Part shown: in pieces, positions 29,087 through 39,957 of the stretch
Layout: each line of letters starts with the position of its first letter
Numbering within the stretch: position 1 is the stretch's first letter
Source: Fuerstiella sp.
GTDB taxonomy: Bacteria; Planctomycetota; Planctomycetia; Planctomycetales; Planctomycetaceae
DNA: 64,000 nucleotides
Reading direction: 5' to 3'
NCBI GenBank assembly: GCA_022447225.1
Contig: JAKVAZ010000006.1
Location: forward strand, 733,559-797,558
Made by a program: the position numbers and the translations under genes
The notes under the pieces: generated by a model
What the model saw: the letters and a program-made list of their open reading frames with translations, nothing else
Databases searched by the model: none
What the model was told of the DNA's origin: nothing

Positions 29087-30196
29087 TTACTCCGCAGGCA
29101 GCCTGTCTGCAAAAAACCGCTGCCAGTTGCGATACATCACGTTAGCAATGTCCTCCTGTGTGTAACCGCGGCGATCGAGGACATCCGCCAGTTTTTGGTA
29201 GTCGGCAACCGTGTCGATTTCCAGCGGTGCGCCTTCTCGCCCTCCCTGACCATCCGTATCACCGCCGATTCCTGCATGCAGAGAATTCCCGGCCAGCTGG
29301 CAAACATGGTCAATGTGGTCCACCAGATCGTCCAGCGTAATGGCGTCTCGAGGGAACAACGTCCGCCGTGACGGAATTTTTGCCGTCCAGTCGATTCCCG
29401 GCTTGTACAACATCCAGGTGTCCATCGATGCACCAATGATGCCATCTCGCTGAATAACAGCTGTCAGCAGGTCATCGGGAAACTGCCGTTCACCGGGAAC
29501 CAGTTCGCGACAGTTCTGGTGGCTGGCCAGGATCGGTCCGGAGAACAGATCGAGTGCCTCTCGAGCGGACCGGTCTGATGCATGGGTCAGGTCCAGAATC
29601 ATTCCGAGCGATTCCATTTCTTTGAGCAACTCGGCGGCCATGGGAAACAGTCCTCCCTCGGTCCCTGTTCCGGTCCCGTGACAATAGGTGCTGACGCCGT
29701 AATGCGACAGGCTCACCACGCGTACTCCCCCCTCCCACCAGTCGTGAACATGCTGTGGATTCAAAATCGGGTCGGCACCTTCCATGCCTACGATGAACCC
29801 GACCGGTAATTTTTCGTGATCGCTCGTTTCCGACCAGATCCGCATGTGATCGATGAACTCACCGCGTGATCGAAGAATCCGTGCTTCCCCCACAGAGTCC
29901 AGAATCCGGTAATATGCCAGATGTGCCTGCGCGGCTGCGTAGGCTGTCCGGGAACTGCGGTATCCCCAGAGCGGACTTCCTGGCCTTTCAATACGTGCTG
30001 CGACTTTTACGAGTGCAGCTGCGATGCTCCCACGACGCATCTCCGGGAGTGTCGCCATCGTTTCGCTGTCCGGAGGGCCGAATTGTCCTCGGATTCCAGG
30101 TTCGGCACTGCGTACCTCCGAGATGGACTGTGTGAGGTCACGATCAGCGTCAACTGAACCGTAGGCCATCGGGTAGTCACCGTCGATGATTAACAT
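29087..30196 (-). CDS. M19 (renal dipeptidase) family protein with altered N-terminal metal site
   Basis: 369 residues, TIM-barrel metallopeptidase of family M19. Expected ligands are present in MEGAD (E139), LTHAS (H205), ASHQNCREL (H226) and GGDTDG (D313). The first metal motif, normally D-G-H-x-D near the N-terminus, reads IDGDYPMAYG, so both the His and the Asp are missing. It may bind one metal, use other ligands, or represent a distinct planctomycete subfamily with a different activity. No signal peptide: it starts directly at the first strand (MLIIDG). The ribosome binding site is weak. Confidence 0.85.
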   Translation of the reverse strand: MLIIDGDYPMAYGSVDADRDLTQSISEVRSAEPGIRGQFGPPDSETMATLPEMRRGSIAAALVKVAARIERPGSPLWGYRSSRTAYAAAQAHLAYYRILDSVGEARILRSRGEFIDHMRIWSETSDHEKLPVGFIVGMEGADPILNPQHVHDWWEGGVRVVSLSHYGVSTYCHGTGTGTEGGLFPMAAELLKEMESLGMILDLTHASDRSAREALDLFSGPILASHQNCRELVPGERQFPDDLLTAVIQRDGIIGASMDTWMLYKPGIDWTAKIPSRRTLFPRDAITLDDLVDHIDHVCQLAGNSLHAGIGGDTDGQGGREGAPLEIDTVADYQKLADVLDRRGYTQEDIANVMYRNWQRFFADRLPAE

Positions 30197-30274
30197 GATT
30201 GGAATCCGTTGCTGCTGCGGGGGACGACTTAGGTACCACCCCGCTCACGATCGGAGGACTGAGAAAACGTCACG

Positions 30275-30296
30275 CCCCCTGTTTGCTGACAGGGGG
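30275..30296. terminator. GC-rich hairpin, possible terminator of the second DUF1501 gene
   Basis: An 8-bp stem (CCCCCTGT paired with ACAGGGGG) and a 6-base loop between the DUF1501 and M19 genes, both read leftward. No T tract follows, so termination is not certain; it lies about 200 bases past the DUF1501 stop and about 80 before the M19 start. Confidence 0.4.
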
Positions 30297-30495
30297 TGAA
30301 TGAAACGATCGCCGGACAATCGCTGTTTGAAAAATTAGCTGAGAGCCGGTCCGTTTGCGAGTCCGTGGACAGTCGAGACTTCGCTTTGTCTGTTATCAGC
30401 TGTTCGAGCGAAGCTGCCGAGGAACGAAGTTGACAGCCGGCTGAAGCCGAACCGTTCACCGAACGACTGCAGGGTCCTGAGCGAGCGACCGGGTT

Positions 30496-31974
30496 TTATC
30501 CCAGCAGTTCGTGGATCGGCTCCCCGTGGTACACCTGGTGCGGACGACCAACGTCATCATTCCAAACCGCCGTGTGCGGAATGCCCAATGCATGATAAAG
30601 CGTCGCAGCCATGTTTTCCGGTGTCTTCGGATTTGTCGCTGGGTAACCGCCAGTTGCATCCGACGAGCCCACCACCGTTCCTCCCCGAATGGCACCGCCC
30701 GCAAAGAACACACTTTGAACGGCTCCCCAATGTCCCCGACCGGGCCCAGGATACGACTCGGGCATATACTCCAGTTTGGGCGTACGGCCGAATTCTCCGG
30801 CCATAACGATCATGGTTGAATCCAGAAGACCGCTGGACTGCAGGTCGTCCAGCAGAGCACTGATTGCCCGATCCGTTGGAGGGAACAGTTTCTCCCTTAA
30901 GCGGTAAAACGAATTGCCGTGCGTGTCCCACGTTTCGTTGTTTCCCAGATTGACCTGGACCAGCGGCACACCCGCTGCTGTGAGTCGGTATGCCATCAGC
31001 ATTGACCAGCCAAAACTGTTGGCTCCGTATCGTTCCTGTATTTTGGGGTCGGCATTCGTCACATCAAAGGCGTTGCGAATGCGCGGGCTGGCCAGCATCG
31101 AAATTGCATTCTGTCGTTCACGATCGTAGGACTGTACCACAGCCGAATCTTCCATCCGCCGACGCTGCTCATCGATCGTTTGTAACAGTCCCAGCCTCCC
31201 GTTTAACCGATTTCGCGTCAACCCTGGGGCAAACTGAAGATTGGGAGCCTGGTAAACCCGTGCATCGGGTTGCTTGGGCGGATCCATAGCAATGTTGGGA
31301 AACGTGTATTCCGGATAGGCCCCTCGCCATCCAGGATTGCCGTAAGGAGAAGCTTCGATAAAGAACGGATCGCGGTGTGCGCCCATCTGCCCCCCATAAG
31401 CACCAGGGATGACACCCCCGGACCAGTGAACCAGTCGTTCCGGCAGCACGATGGTCGGGGGAAGATTATTCTTTGGTGCCGGTACGACATCACCGGCCAC
31501 CGACATGATCGACGGCCAGTCAGTTGGCCGCGGTTGGCGGTCTCCCTTGTACCCAGCCGGCGTCGTCGACCGACCGGTCAACATAAAAAAATGACCCCTG
31601 GTGTGAGAATTGGTCGGGTGTGTCAGCGAACGTACGACTCCCCAGTGATTGCTGCGTTTGGCGAGTTCCGGCAGGTGCTCGCAGATCTGCGTACCTGGTG
31701 TGCCTGTGGAAATCGGCTTGAATTCGCCACGGATACCATCCGGTGCGTTCGGCTTCAGATCAAAGCTTTCATGCTGAGACAATCCACCGGACAGAAAAAT
31801 GTAGATGCAGGTTTTTGCAGTCCCGCTGCCAGCCGCGATCTGTCCGGAGTCCGCCGCCCGGAGTCCGCTCAGATGATTCGAGCCCAGACCCAAGACGCCC
31901 AACGCACCGGCCTGAACGGCCGTTCGACGAGAAACAATCGAGTGCTGCCAGCACGAAACGGGTTTGCGGTCCAT
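30496..31974 (-). CDS. Tat-exported DUF1501 protein (second of three)
   Basis: 492 residues. The twin-arginine signal is VSRRTAVQAGALGVLGLG. DUF1501 landmarks are IFLSGGLSQHESFDLKP, CEHLPELAKRS, VNLGNNETWDTHGN, MAGEFGRTPKLEYMP, GRGHWGAVQSVFFAGG and HQVYHGEPIHELL. The family is alkaline-phosphatase-like, of unproven activity. An insert between about 140 and 230 (PTDWPSIMSVAGDVVPAPK onward) makes it longer than the copy at 10316. ATG 31974 has GGAG 6 bases upstream; the frame is open to 32025 but has no signal there. No DUF1549/DUF1553 gene is adjacent. Confidence 0.9.
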   Translation of the reverse strand: MDRKPVSCWQHSIVSRRTAVQAGALGVLGLGSNHLSGLRAADSGQIAAGSGTAKTCIYIFLSGGLSQHESFDLKPNAPDGIRGEFKPISTGTPGTQICEHLPELAKRSNHWGVVRSLTHPTNSHTRGHFFMLTGRSTTPAGYKGDRQPRPTDWPSIMSVAGDVVPAPKNNLPPTIVLPERLVHWSGGVIPGAYGGQMGAHRDPFFIEASPYGNPGWRGAYPEYTFPNIAMDPPKQPDARVYQAPNLQFAPGLTRNRLNGRLGLLQTIDEQRRRMEDSAVVQSYDRERQNAISMLASPRIRNAFDVTNADPKIQERYGANSFGWSMLMAYRLTAAGVPLVQVNLGNNETWDTHGNSFYRLREKLFPPTDRAISALLDDLQSSGLLDSTMIVMAGEFGRTPKLEYMPESYPGPGRGHWGAVQSVFFAGGAIRGGTVVGSSDATGGYPATNPKTPENMAATLYHALGIPHTAVWNDDVGRPHQVYHGEPIHELLG

Positions 31975-32110
31975 TGAAGGCTCCCATGTCAGCGTCGTTG
32001 GCCAACCGATTCGACAGCGTATCAAATCAGATCGTTACGGGCCACAGTTTTCGACCCCGCTCGGTGTGACAACAGGTAAACTGCTGTGTGGTTGCTGCAA
32101 AAATCAGCGA

Positions 32111-35173
<3,063 letters not shown>

Positions 35174-35269
35174 GGTTTTATCACAGGGTCACAGAGAAAA
35201 TGGAGAAAGTTCAGAACACAAACAGGTCAACCGGCGTTCGGATACCTTTCCCGGACAAAAAAGCGGAAA

Positions 35270-35322
35270 CAGATCATCTGTCCGTCGGACGGTTCTCCGG
35301 CCTGCTTACCGGAGGTGATCTG
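35270..35322 (-). promoter_or_regulatory. Three-way-junction RNA-like element between cimA and valS
   Basis: On the minus strand an outer 8-bp stem (35322-35315 with 35277-35270, CAGATCAC with a G-T pair) encloses two small hairpins: TCCGG/CCGGA (loop TAAGCAGG side) and CCGT/ACGG with a 3-base loop. It is 97-149 bases upstream of the valS ATG and 21 bases after the cimA stop. No T-box sequence or terminator T tract is visible, so it could be an intercistronic terminator, a processing site or a valS leader. Confidence 0.35.
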
Positions 35323-35343
35323 AACGTTAACAACGTAAACAGA

Positions 35344-36915
35344 TCACCGGTTCCCAACGGCTCCCCGGTCTTTGTGAATCTTGTACTCCACAGCATCCAC
35401 CAGTGCGATCCAGCTGGCCTCGATGATGTTTTCGCTGACCCCTACCGTGCTCCAGATACTATGCTGATCACGACTTTCAATAACAACACGTACGCGGGCA
35501 GCCGTACCTTCTGTGCTGTTAATCACACGCACCTTGTAGTCCATGAGAGTCATTTCGGACAGACACGGATAAGCCGCGTTAAGTGCTTTCCGCAGGGCAG
35601 TGTCCAGTGCATTGACAGGACCGTCTCCTTCACCAACAACGTGTTGTTCTTCACCGTTGACTGTAAGCTTAATGATTGACTCAGTCACCGGATCACGATC
35701 CCGATTCAGAACGTTGACCCGATAGTGATCCAGTTCAAACGACTTCTGATATGAGCCGGCGTATTTCATCACCAGCAGATCGAATGACGCTTCCGCAGCT
35801 TCAAACTGGTAACCGTCATTTTCCAGGTCCTGAACGGCCTTTAGCAGTTTCGCCTGCAGGTCCCTGTCCTCCTGCAGGCGAAATTTTGTTGTTTTGGCCA
35901 CGATATTGGAGCGACCTGACAATTCACTGACCAGAACCCGGCGTACATTTCCGACAGAATCGGGTCTGACATGTTCGTAGCTGTGAGAAACCTTGTTCAC
36001 CGCGTGTACGTGCATGCCGCCTTTGTGCGCAAACGCACTGGACCCAACAAAGGCCTGACCGTTGCGGAAGTTCATGTTCGCGATGTCGTACACATAACGA
36101 GAAAGTTCCGTCAGACGGTTAATTCCATCTTTGACCAGGATCTCACGGCCAAGTTTCAACGATAGATTCCCGGCGACAGAAATCAGGTCCGCATTCCCAC
36201 AGCGTTCTCCAATCCCGTTGATCGTTCCCTGCACCTGAACAGCACCGGCTTCAACACCTGCCAGGGAATTCGCAACCGCAAGTTCACTGTCATTGTGGGT
36301 ATGAATTCCCACCGGAGTATTGAAATTATTTTTCAATGCTTTCACGGCTTCTGCTATCTGCCCCGGCAGCCGACCTCCATTGGTGTCGCACATACAAATC
36401 ATATTGGCCCCCGCGTCAGCCGCCGCCTGCCATGTCTGCTGTGCATATTCAGGATTCGCCAGCCATCCGTCAAAACAGTGTTCCGCGTCATAGATCACTT
36501 CGCGGCCTTCGGACTTCGCATATGCGATCGAATCGCGAATCATTTCCAGATTTTCTTCCAGCGTGACATTGAGCACTTCAGTCACATGCAAGTCCCACGT
36601 CTTTCCCACAATCGTAATGACGGGCGCCCGACTTTTGACAAGTGCCTGCATGCCGATGTCATCACAGGCTTCAACACCTCGCCGACGCGTCATGCCGAAC
36701 GCGCTCACCTTTGCGTGCTTCCAGTCCATGTCGGCCGCGCGGCGAAAGAACTCTTCGTCTTTAGGATTGGAAAGCGGGTAGCCACCTTCAATGTAATCAA
36801 AACCAAGTTCGTCCAGCCGGACCGCAATCATCAACTTGTCATGCAGAGAAAAATTGACACCTTCCCCCTGGGCACCGTCACGCAGTGTTGTGTCGTACAG
36901 CTGAACGGCTGTCAT
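35344..36915 (-). CDS. cimA: (R)-citramalate synthase
   Basis: 523 residues in the alpha-isopropylmalate synthase/homocitrate synthase superfamily, with the arrangement of direct-type citramalate synthase: an N-terminal HMGL-like barrel (VQLYDTTLRDGAQGEG at the start, metal ligands in GIHTHND, INGIGERCGN) and a C-terminal regulatory LeuA-dimer-like domain (about 390-520). It condenses pyruvate and acetyl-CoA to citramalate, the threonine-independent route to isoleucine. The ATG at 36915 is chosen; a GTG at 36924 precedes it in frame but places the GGAAAG ribosome binding site too close. It lies upstream of valS on the same strand. Confidence 0.93.
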   Translation of the reverse strand: MTAVQLYDTTLRDGAQGEGVNFSLHDKLMIAVRLDELGFDYIEGGYPLSNPKDEEFFRRAADMDWKHAKVSAFGMTRRRGVEACDDIGMQALVKSRAPVITIVGKTWDLHVTEVLNVTLEENLEMIRDSIAYAKSEGREVIYDAEHCFDGWLANPEYAQQTWQAAADAGANMICMCDTNGGRLPGQIAEAVKALKNNFNTPVGIHTHNDSELAVANSLAGVEAGAVQVQGTINGIGERCGNADLISVAGNLSLKLGREILVKDGINRLTELSRYVYDIANMNFRNGQAFVGSSAFAHKGGMHVHAVNKVSHSYEHVRPDSVGNVRRVLVSELSGRSNIVAKTTKFRLQEDRDLQAKLLKAVQDLENDGYQFEAAEASFDLLVMKYAGSYQKSFELDHYRVNVLNRDRDPVTESIIKLTVNGEEQHVVGEGDGPVNALDTALRKALNAAYPCLSEMTLMDYKVRVINSTEGTAARVRVVIESRDQHSIWSTVGVSENIIEASWIALVDAVEYKIHKDRGAVGNR

Positions 36916-37027
36916 AATTGCCACTTTCCGGGACTGAGAGCAAAGTGTCTTTCAGCAAACAGCTCAGGACTATCTGAGATTTTTGCCGGCTCTGAATCAG
37001 AAGCTCGGGGATTCGATGAACTTCTCT

Positions 37028-37861
37028 CTATGCCTGCGGCGCGGTTCCGCGAGCCAACTCTTCATCCCATTCGTTAAGCAGTGGCCAGTCGATGGCACAG
37101 GTTCCAAAGTCAGCCATGTACTGGTAGCCGGTCAATCGATCAATTGCAGATGTCAGAAGATTCACATCTTTTGAGAACGCAGGTCCATGACTCGGCAGCA
37201 GCCATTCGACGTCGCTTTCCCGAATGCGTGTGAGTGACTGGATGAATGCCGGAATATCGGATCCATGGTGGGCATCAATGCTTCCGACACACCCATCCCG
37301 AAATATATTATCGCCGGAGAACAGCAGATTCCCCAAGCGAAAAGACAACTGCCCTGTTGCGTGTCCGGGTGTGTCCCAGATTTCGAGGCTCAGGTCCCCC
37401 AGTTGAAGGACGTCACCATCACTGACTGTCTTGGCGATATGAGATTCCGGCATTACGATGGAAATTCCCTGTGCAGGAACCTCCGCGAACGATGCGATCC
37501 GGTCACCTTCTTCCAGAATCCGTTTCGCATCACCATGAGCGACGGTCACTGATCCCGGCAACAGTTCAGAAGCTCGCTGAAGTCCCTGCACGTGGTCCGC
37601 ATCGGCATGTGTGGCAATCAGGTACTTACAGCCGGCAAGCGGAAAGTCCATCTGCCGAATCATTTCAATAATTTCGTCTACAGTGTCTTCGTAGCCAATA
37701 TCGATCAGCATCCAGTCGGTACCGGAAAACACCAGATAGACACAGCAGCCAAAGCGCCGACGCGCCTGGAAATTCATTTCGATAACGTTGGGGAACAACT
37801 CTCGTCGAGTCAGCATTGACCGGACTTTCGGATTGAAATTAGCTGTGGGGAATCCGTTCAC
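37028..37861 (-). CDS. Metallo-beta-lactamase-fold hydrolase
   Basis: 277 residues. The MBL motif reads H85-A-D87-A-D89-H90 instead of H-x-H-x-D-H, so one zinc-1 histidine is Asp. Later ligands are H167 (TPGHATGQ), D184 (FSGDNIF) and a His in LLPSHGPAF. Most similar in pattern to glyoxalase-II-like and other small-thioester MBL hydrolases; the substrate is not predictable. Start by GTG at 37861 is uncertain; an in-frame ATG at 37816 would remove the unconserved tail. No signal peptide. Confidence 0.82.
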   Translation of the reverse strand: MNGFPTANFNPKVRSMLTRRELFPNVIEMNFQARRRFGCCVYLVFSGTDWMLIDIGYEDTVDEIIEMIRQMDFPLAGCKYLIATHADADHVQGLQRASELLPGSVTVAHGDAKRILEEGDRIASFAEVPAQGISIVMPESHIAKTVSDGDVLQLGDLSLEIWDTPGHATGQLSFRLGNLLFSGDNIFRDGCVGSIDAHHGSDIPAFIQSLTRIRESDVEWLLPSHGPAFSKDVNLLTSAIDRLTGYQYMADFGTCAIDWPLLNEWDEELARGTAPQA

Positions 37862-37932
37862 TGCTCATTCTAAGCTGCGAACGACAGTGCAGCAATGTCG
37901 GGACAGATACCAAGATGTTCTCGGAACGCAAA

Positions 37933-39702
37933 TTAGACGTCCCCAAGCTTCACCTGCAGGTCATACCAGGAATTTTCGGTCTCCGCCAGTTGTTTCTGGA
38001 TCGCTTCGATCTGCAGATGCAGTTTAAGTGCGTCTTCTGCACCAGCCGCATTAAGCATCTGTGCGTTCAGCTCTTTCTTGTCGTCGTCCAGCTTCGCAAT
38101 CTTCTTCTCAAGATTGCGAAGCTGACGCCGGGCATTATGCTGCTGTTTGCCCGACATGGACTGCCTGGCAGTCGGAACTGTTGGCATACGATTCTTTGCC
38201 CGTTCCCGTTCGCCGGCGTCAATCTCGCTGTTAACCGCATACAAATAGGCTTCGTAGGTTCCGCCGTAACTGCGGGCTCGCCCGTCCCGAACCTCAATCA
38301 CATTCGTTGCAATGCGACTGACGAAGTGTCGGTCGTGACTGGTGAACAGAACTGTTCCCTGGTAGGCAATCAACGCTTCCGCCAACGACTCAACCGACTC
38401 AACATCCAGATGGTTACCTGGTTCGTCGAGAACCAGCACATTATAATCGCCGAGCAGCAGTGCGGCCATGCACAGACGTGCACGTTCGCCTCCGGAAAGG
38501 ACCCGAATAGACTTTTTCACGTGAGAACCGCGGAACAGCAGTGCACCGGCTAGATTCAGACAGTCCTGCGTGGTCACACCTGGCATGGAGTTGTACTCGA
38601 GGTACTCCAGAACGGTCTGGTCTTCGGGTAACGTAGAGTACACATGTTGAGCGTATACGCCGACATTGCAGCCGAACCCCCACTTGACACGACCGGCCAG
38701 GGGCTTCAACGAATCCACGATAGTCCGCAGTAAGGTTGTTTTGCCCTGTCCGTTGTCACCAACAATGGCCGCACGCTGGCGGTGCTCCAGTTCCAGGTCG
38801 ATTCGTTCGGCTACGACGTGGTCGGAATACCCGATTGACAAATCGAGGCATCGGACCGCCGGCCCCTGACGCGGTTCAACAACCGGGGCCTTGATCTGAA
38901 CCGTGGGCAAATCACTCTCGATTTCCACCGTTTGCAGACGATCCAGCTGTTTTTGCTTGGATCGAGCCTGACTCGCCGTTGTCGCACGGGCGCGATTCTT
39001 GTCAATAAATCGCTGCAGCTGTTTTTGTTTGGTGATTACTGCCGCGTTTGTACGTTGATCACGCAAACGCTGTTCCTCCAACTGTTCAAGATAGGCCTCG
39101 ATTTTCCCGGGATACAGCGTGAGCTTTCCCCGCGACAGCTCCAGTGTTGATTCGCAGGTCGCAGTGAGGAAAGCCCGGTCATGGGATACGATCAGACAGG
39201 CAGCCGGGAATCTCTGGAGAAAATGTTCGAGCAGAATCTGTGTCCGGAGGTCAAGAAAGTTCGTCGGTTCATCGAGCATCAGCAGATTCGGGTCATGAAG
39301 CAGCAGAGCTGCCAATTTGACTCGAGTTTGCCAGCCACCGGACAGCTCATGCACCGGGCCATCAAGGGTGACACCTTTGAGTTCAAACTGACCGGCAACT
39401 TCACCGCACTTCCAGTCCGGCTGCCCGCTGTCACGCATAAGAAAGTCGAGTGTCGATTCACCGGACCTGAACGGATCATGTTGTCTGAGGTAACCGATGC
39501 GCAGATTCGGACTGTGGATAACTTGTCCACTGTCCAGATCTTCGTCCCCCAGCATCGCGCGCAGTAAAGTGGACTTTCCGGCACCGTTGCGACCAATTAG
39601 ACCCGTCTTCATTCCTTCATGGATCGTAACGCTGGTGGCATTCAGAAGTTGCTGATCACCGTAGCTCTTAACGGCATCGGTAAGTTGAAGAAGGACTGAC
39701 AT
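37933..39702 (-). CDS. ABC-F family ATPase (Uup/EttA type)
   Basis: 589 residues with two ATPase domains and no membrane segments. Domain 1: Walker A GRNGAGKST, signature ELSGGW, Walker B LLMLDEPTNFLDL. A charged inter-domain linker (about 200-255, KQLQRFIDKNRARATTASQARSKQKQLDRLQ) is followed by domain 2: GDNGQGKTT, VLSGGERAR, VLVLDEPGNHLDV. A C-terminal coiled coil (about 520-589) is typical of Uup-like members. ABC-F proteins act on ribosomes or DNA intermediates. The second Walker B reads DEPGNH instead of the usual DEPTNH. Confidence 0.92.
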   Translation of the reverse strand: MSVLLQLTDAVKSYGDQQLLNATSVTIHEGMKTGLIGRNGAGKSTLLRAMLGDEDLDSGQVIHSPNLRIGYLRQHDPFRSGESTLDFLMRDSGQPDWKCGEVAGQFELKGVTLDGPVHELSGGWQTRVKLAALLLHDPNLLMLDEPTNFLDLRTQILLEHFLQRFPAACLIVSHDRAFLTATCESTLELSRGKLTLYPGKIEAYLEQLEEQRLRDQRTNAAVITKQKQLQRFIDKNRARATTASQARSKQKQLDRLQTVEIESDLPTVQIKAPVVEPRQGPAVRCLDLSIGYSDHVVAERIDLELEHRQRAAIVGDNGQGKTTLLRTIVDSLKPLAGRVKWGFGCNVGVYAQHVYSTLPEDQTVLEYLEYNSMPGVTTQDCLNLAGALLFRGSHVKKSIRVLSGGERARLCMAALLLGDYNVLVLDEPGNHLDVESVESLAEALIAYQGTVLFTSHDRHFVSRIATNVIEVRDGRARSYGGTYEAYLYAVNSEIDAGERERAKNRMPTVPTARQSMSGKQQHNARRQLRNLEKKIAKLDDDKKELNAQMLNAAGAEDALKLHLQIEAIQKQLAETENSWYDLQVKLGDV

Positions 39703-39957
39703 GCGATTAAGGAACAGCGTGGCAGAGTGAGATGGCCATGGTGGAAGTCGATGGATTCGAGCAAATGAAATCCCCTGTCCGGAAAAATAGACAGAGAAGT
39801 GTTACAGCAACGAGCAGCGGATCACGGTTATCTTGTCAGGATCCCGGATGACTGATCCGGTGAAATTCCCGCACGTTTCGGCGAGACGCTACTCAATTGT
39901 TGTTTGATGCCTGGCTTGAATTCGATCTGAAACAGGAACGGAAGAACTAACCGCCGG
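39703..39957. other. Intergenic region
   Basis: Short region between ppdK and the ABC-F gene, both read leftward. No recognisable gene, hairpin with T tract or repeat. Confidence 0.4.

Noticed and set aside
35174..35343. T-box riboswitch before valS
   Set aside because: No T-box sequence and no terminator/antiterminator pair with a T run are visible; only a branched stem remains, so I report it as an undefined element.
36295..37077. 260-codon open frame on the plus strand opposite cimA
   Set aside because: It is the mirror of strongly conserved citramalate synthase sequence and has no recognisable protein pattern or ribosome binding site.
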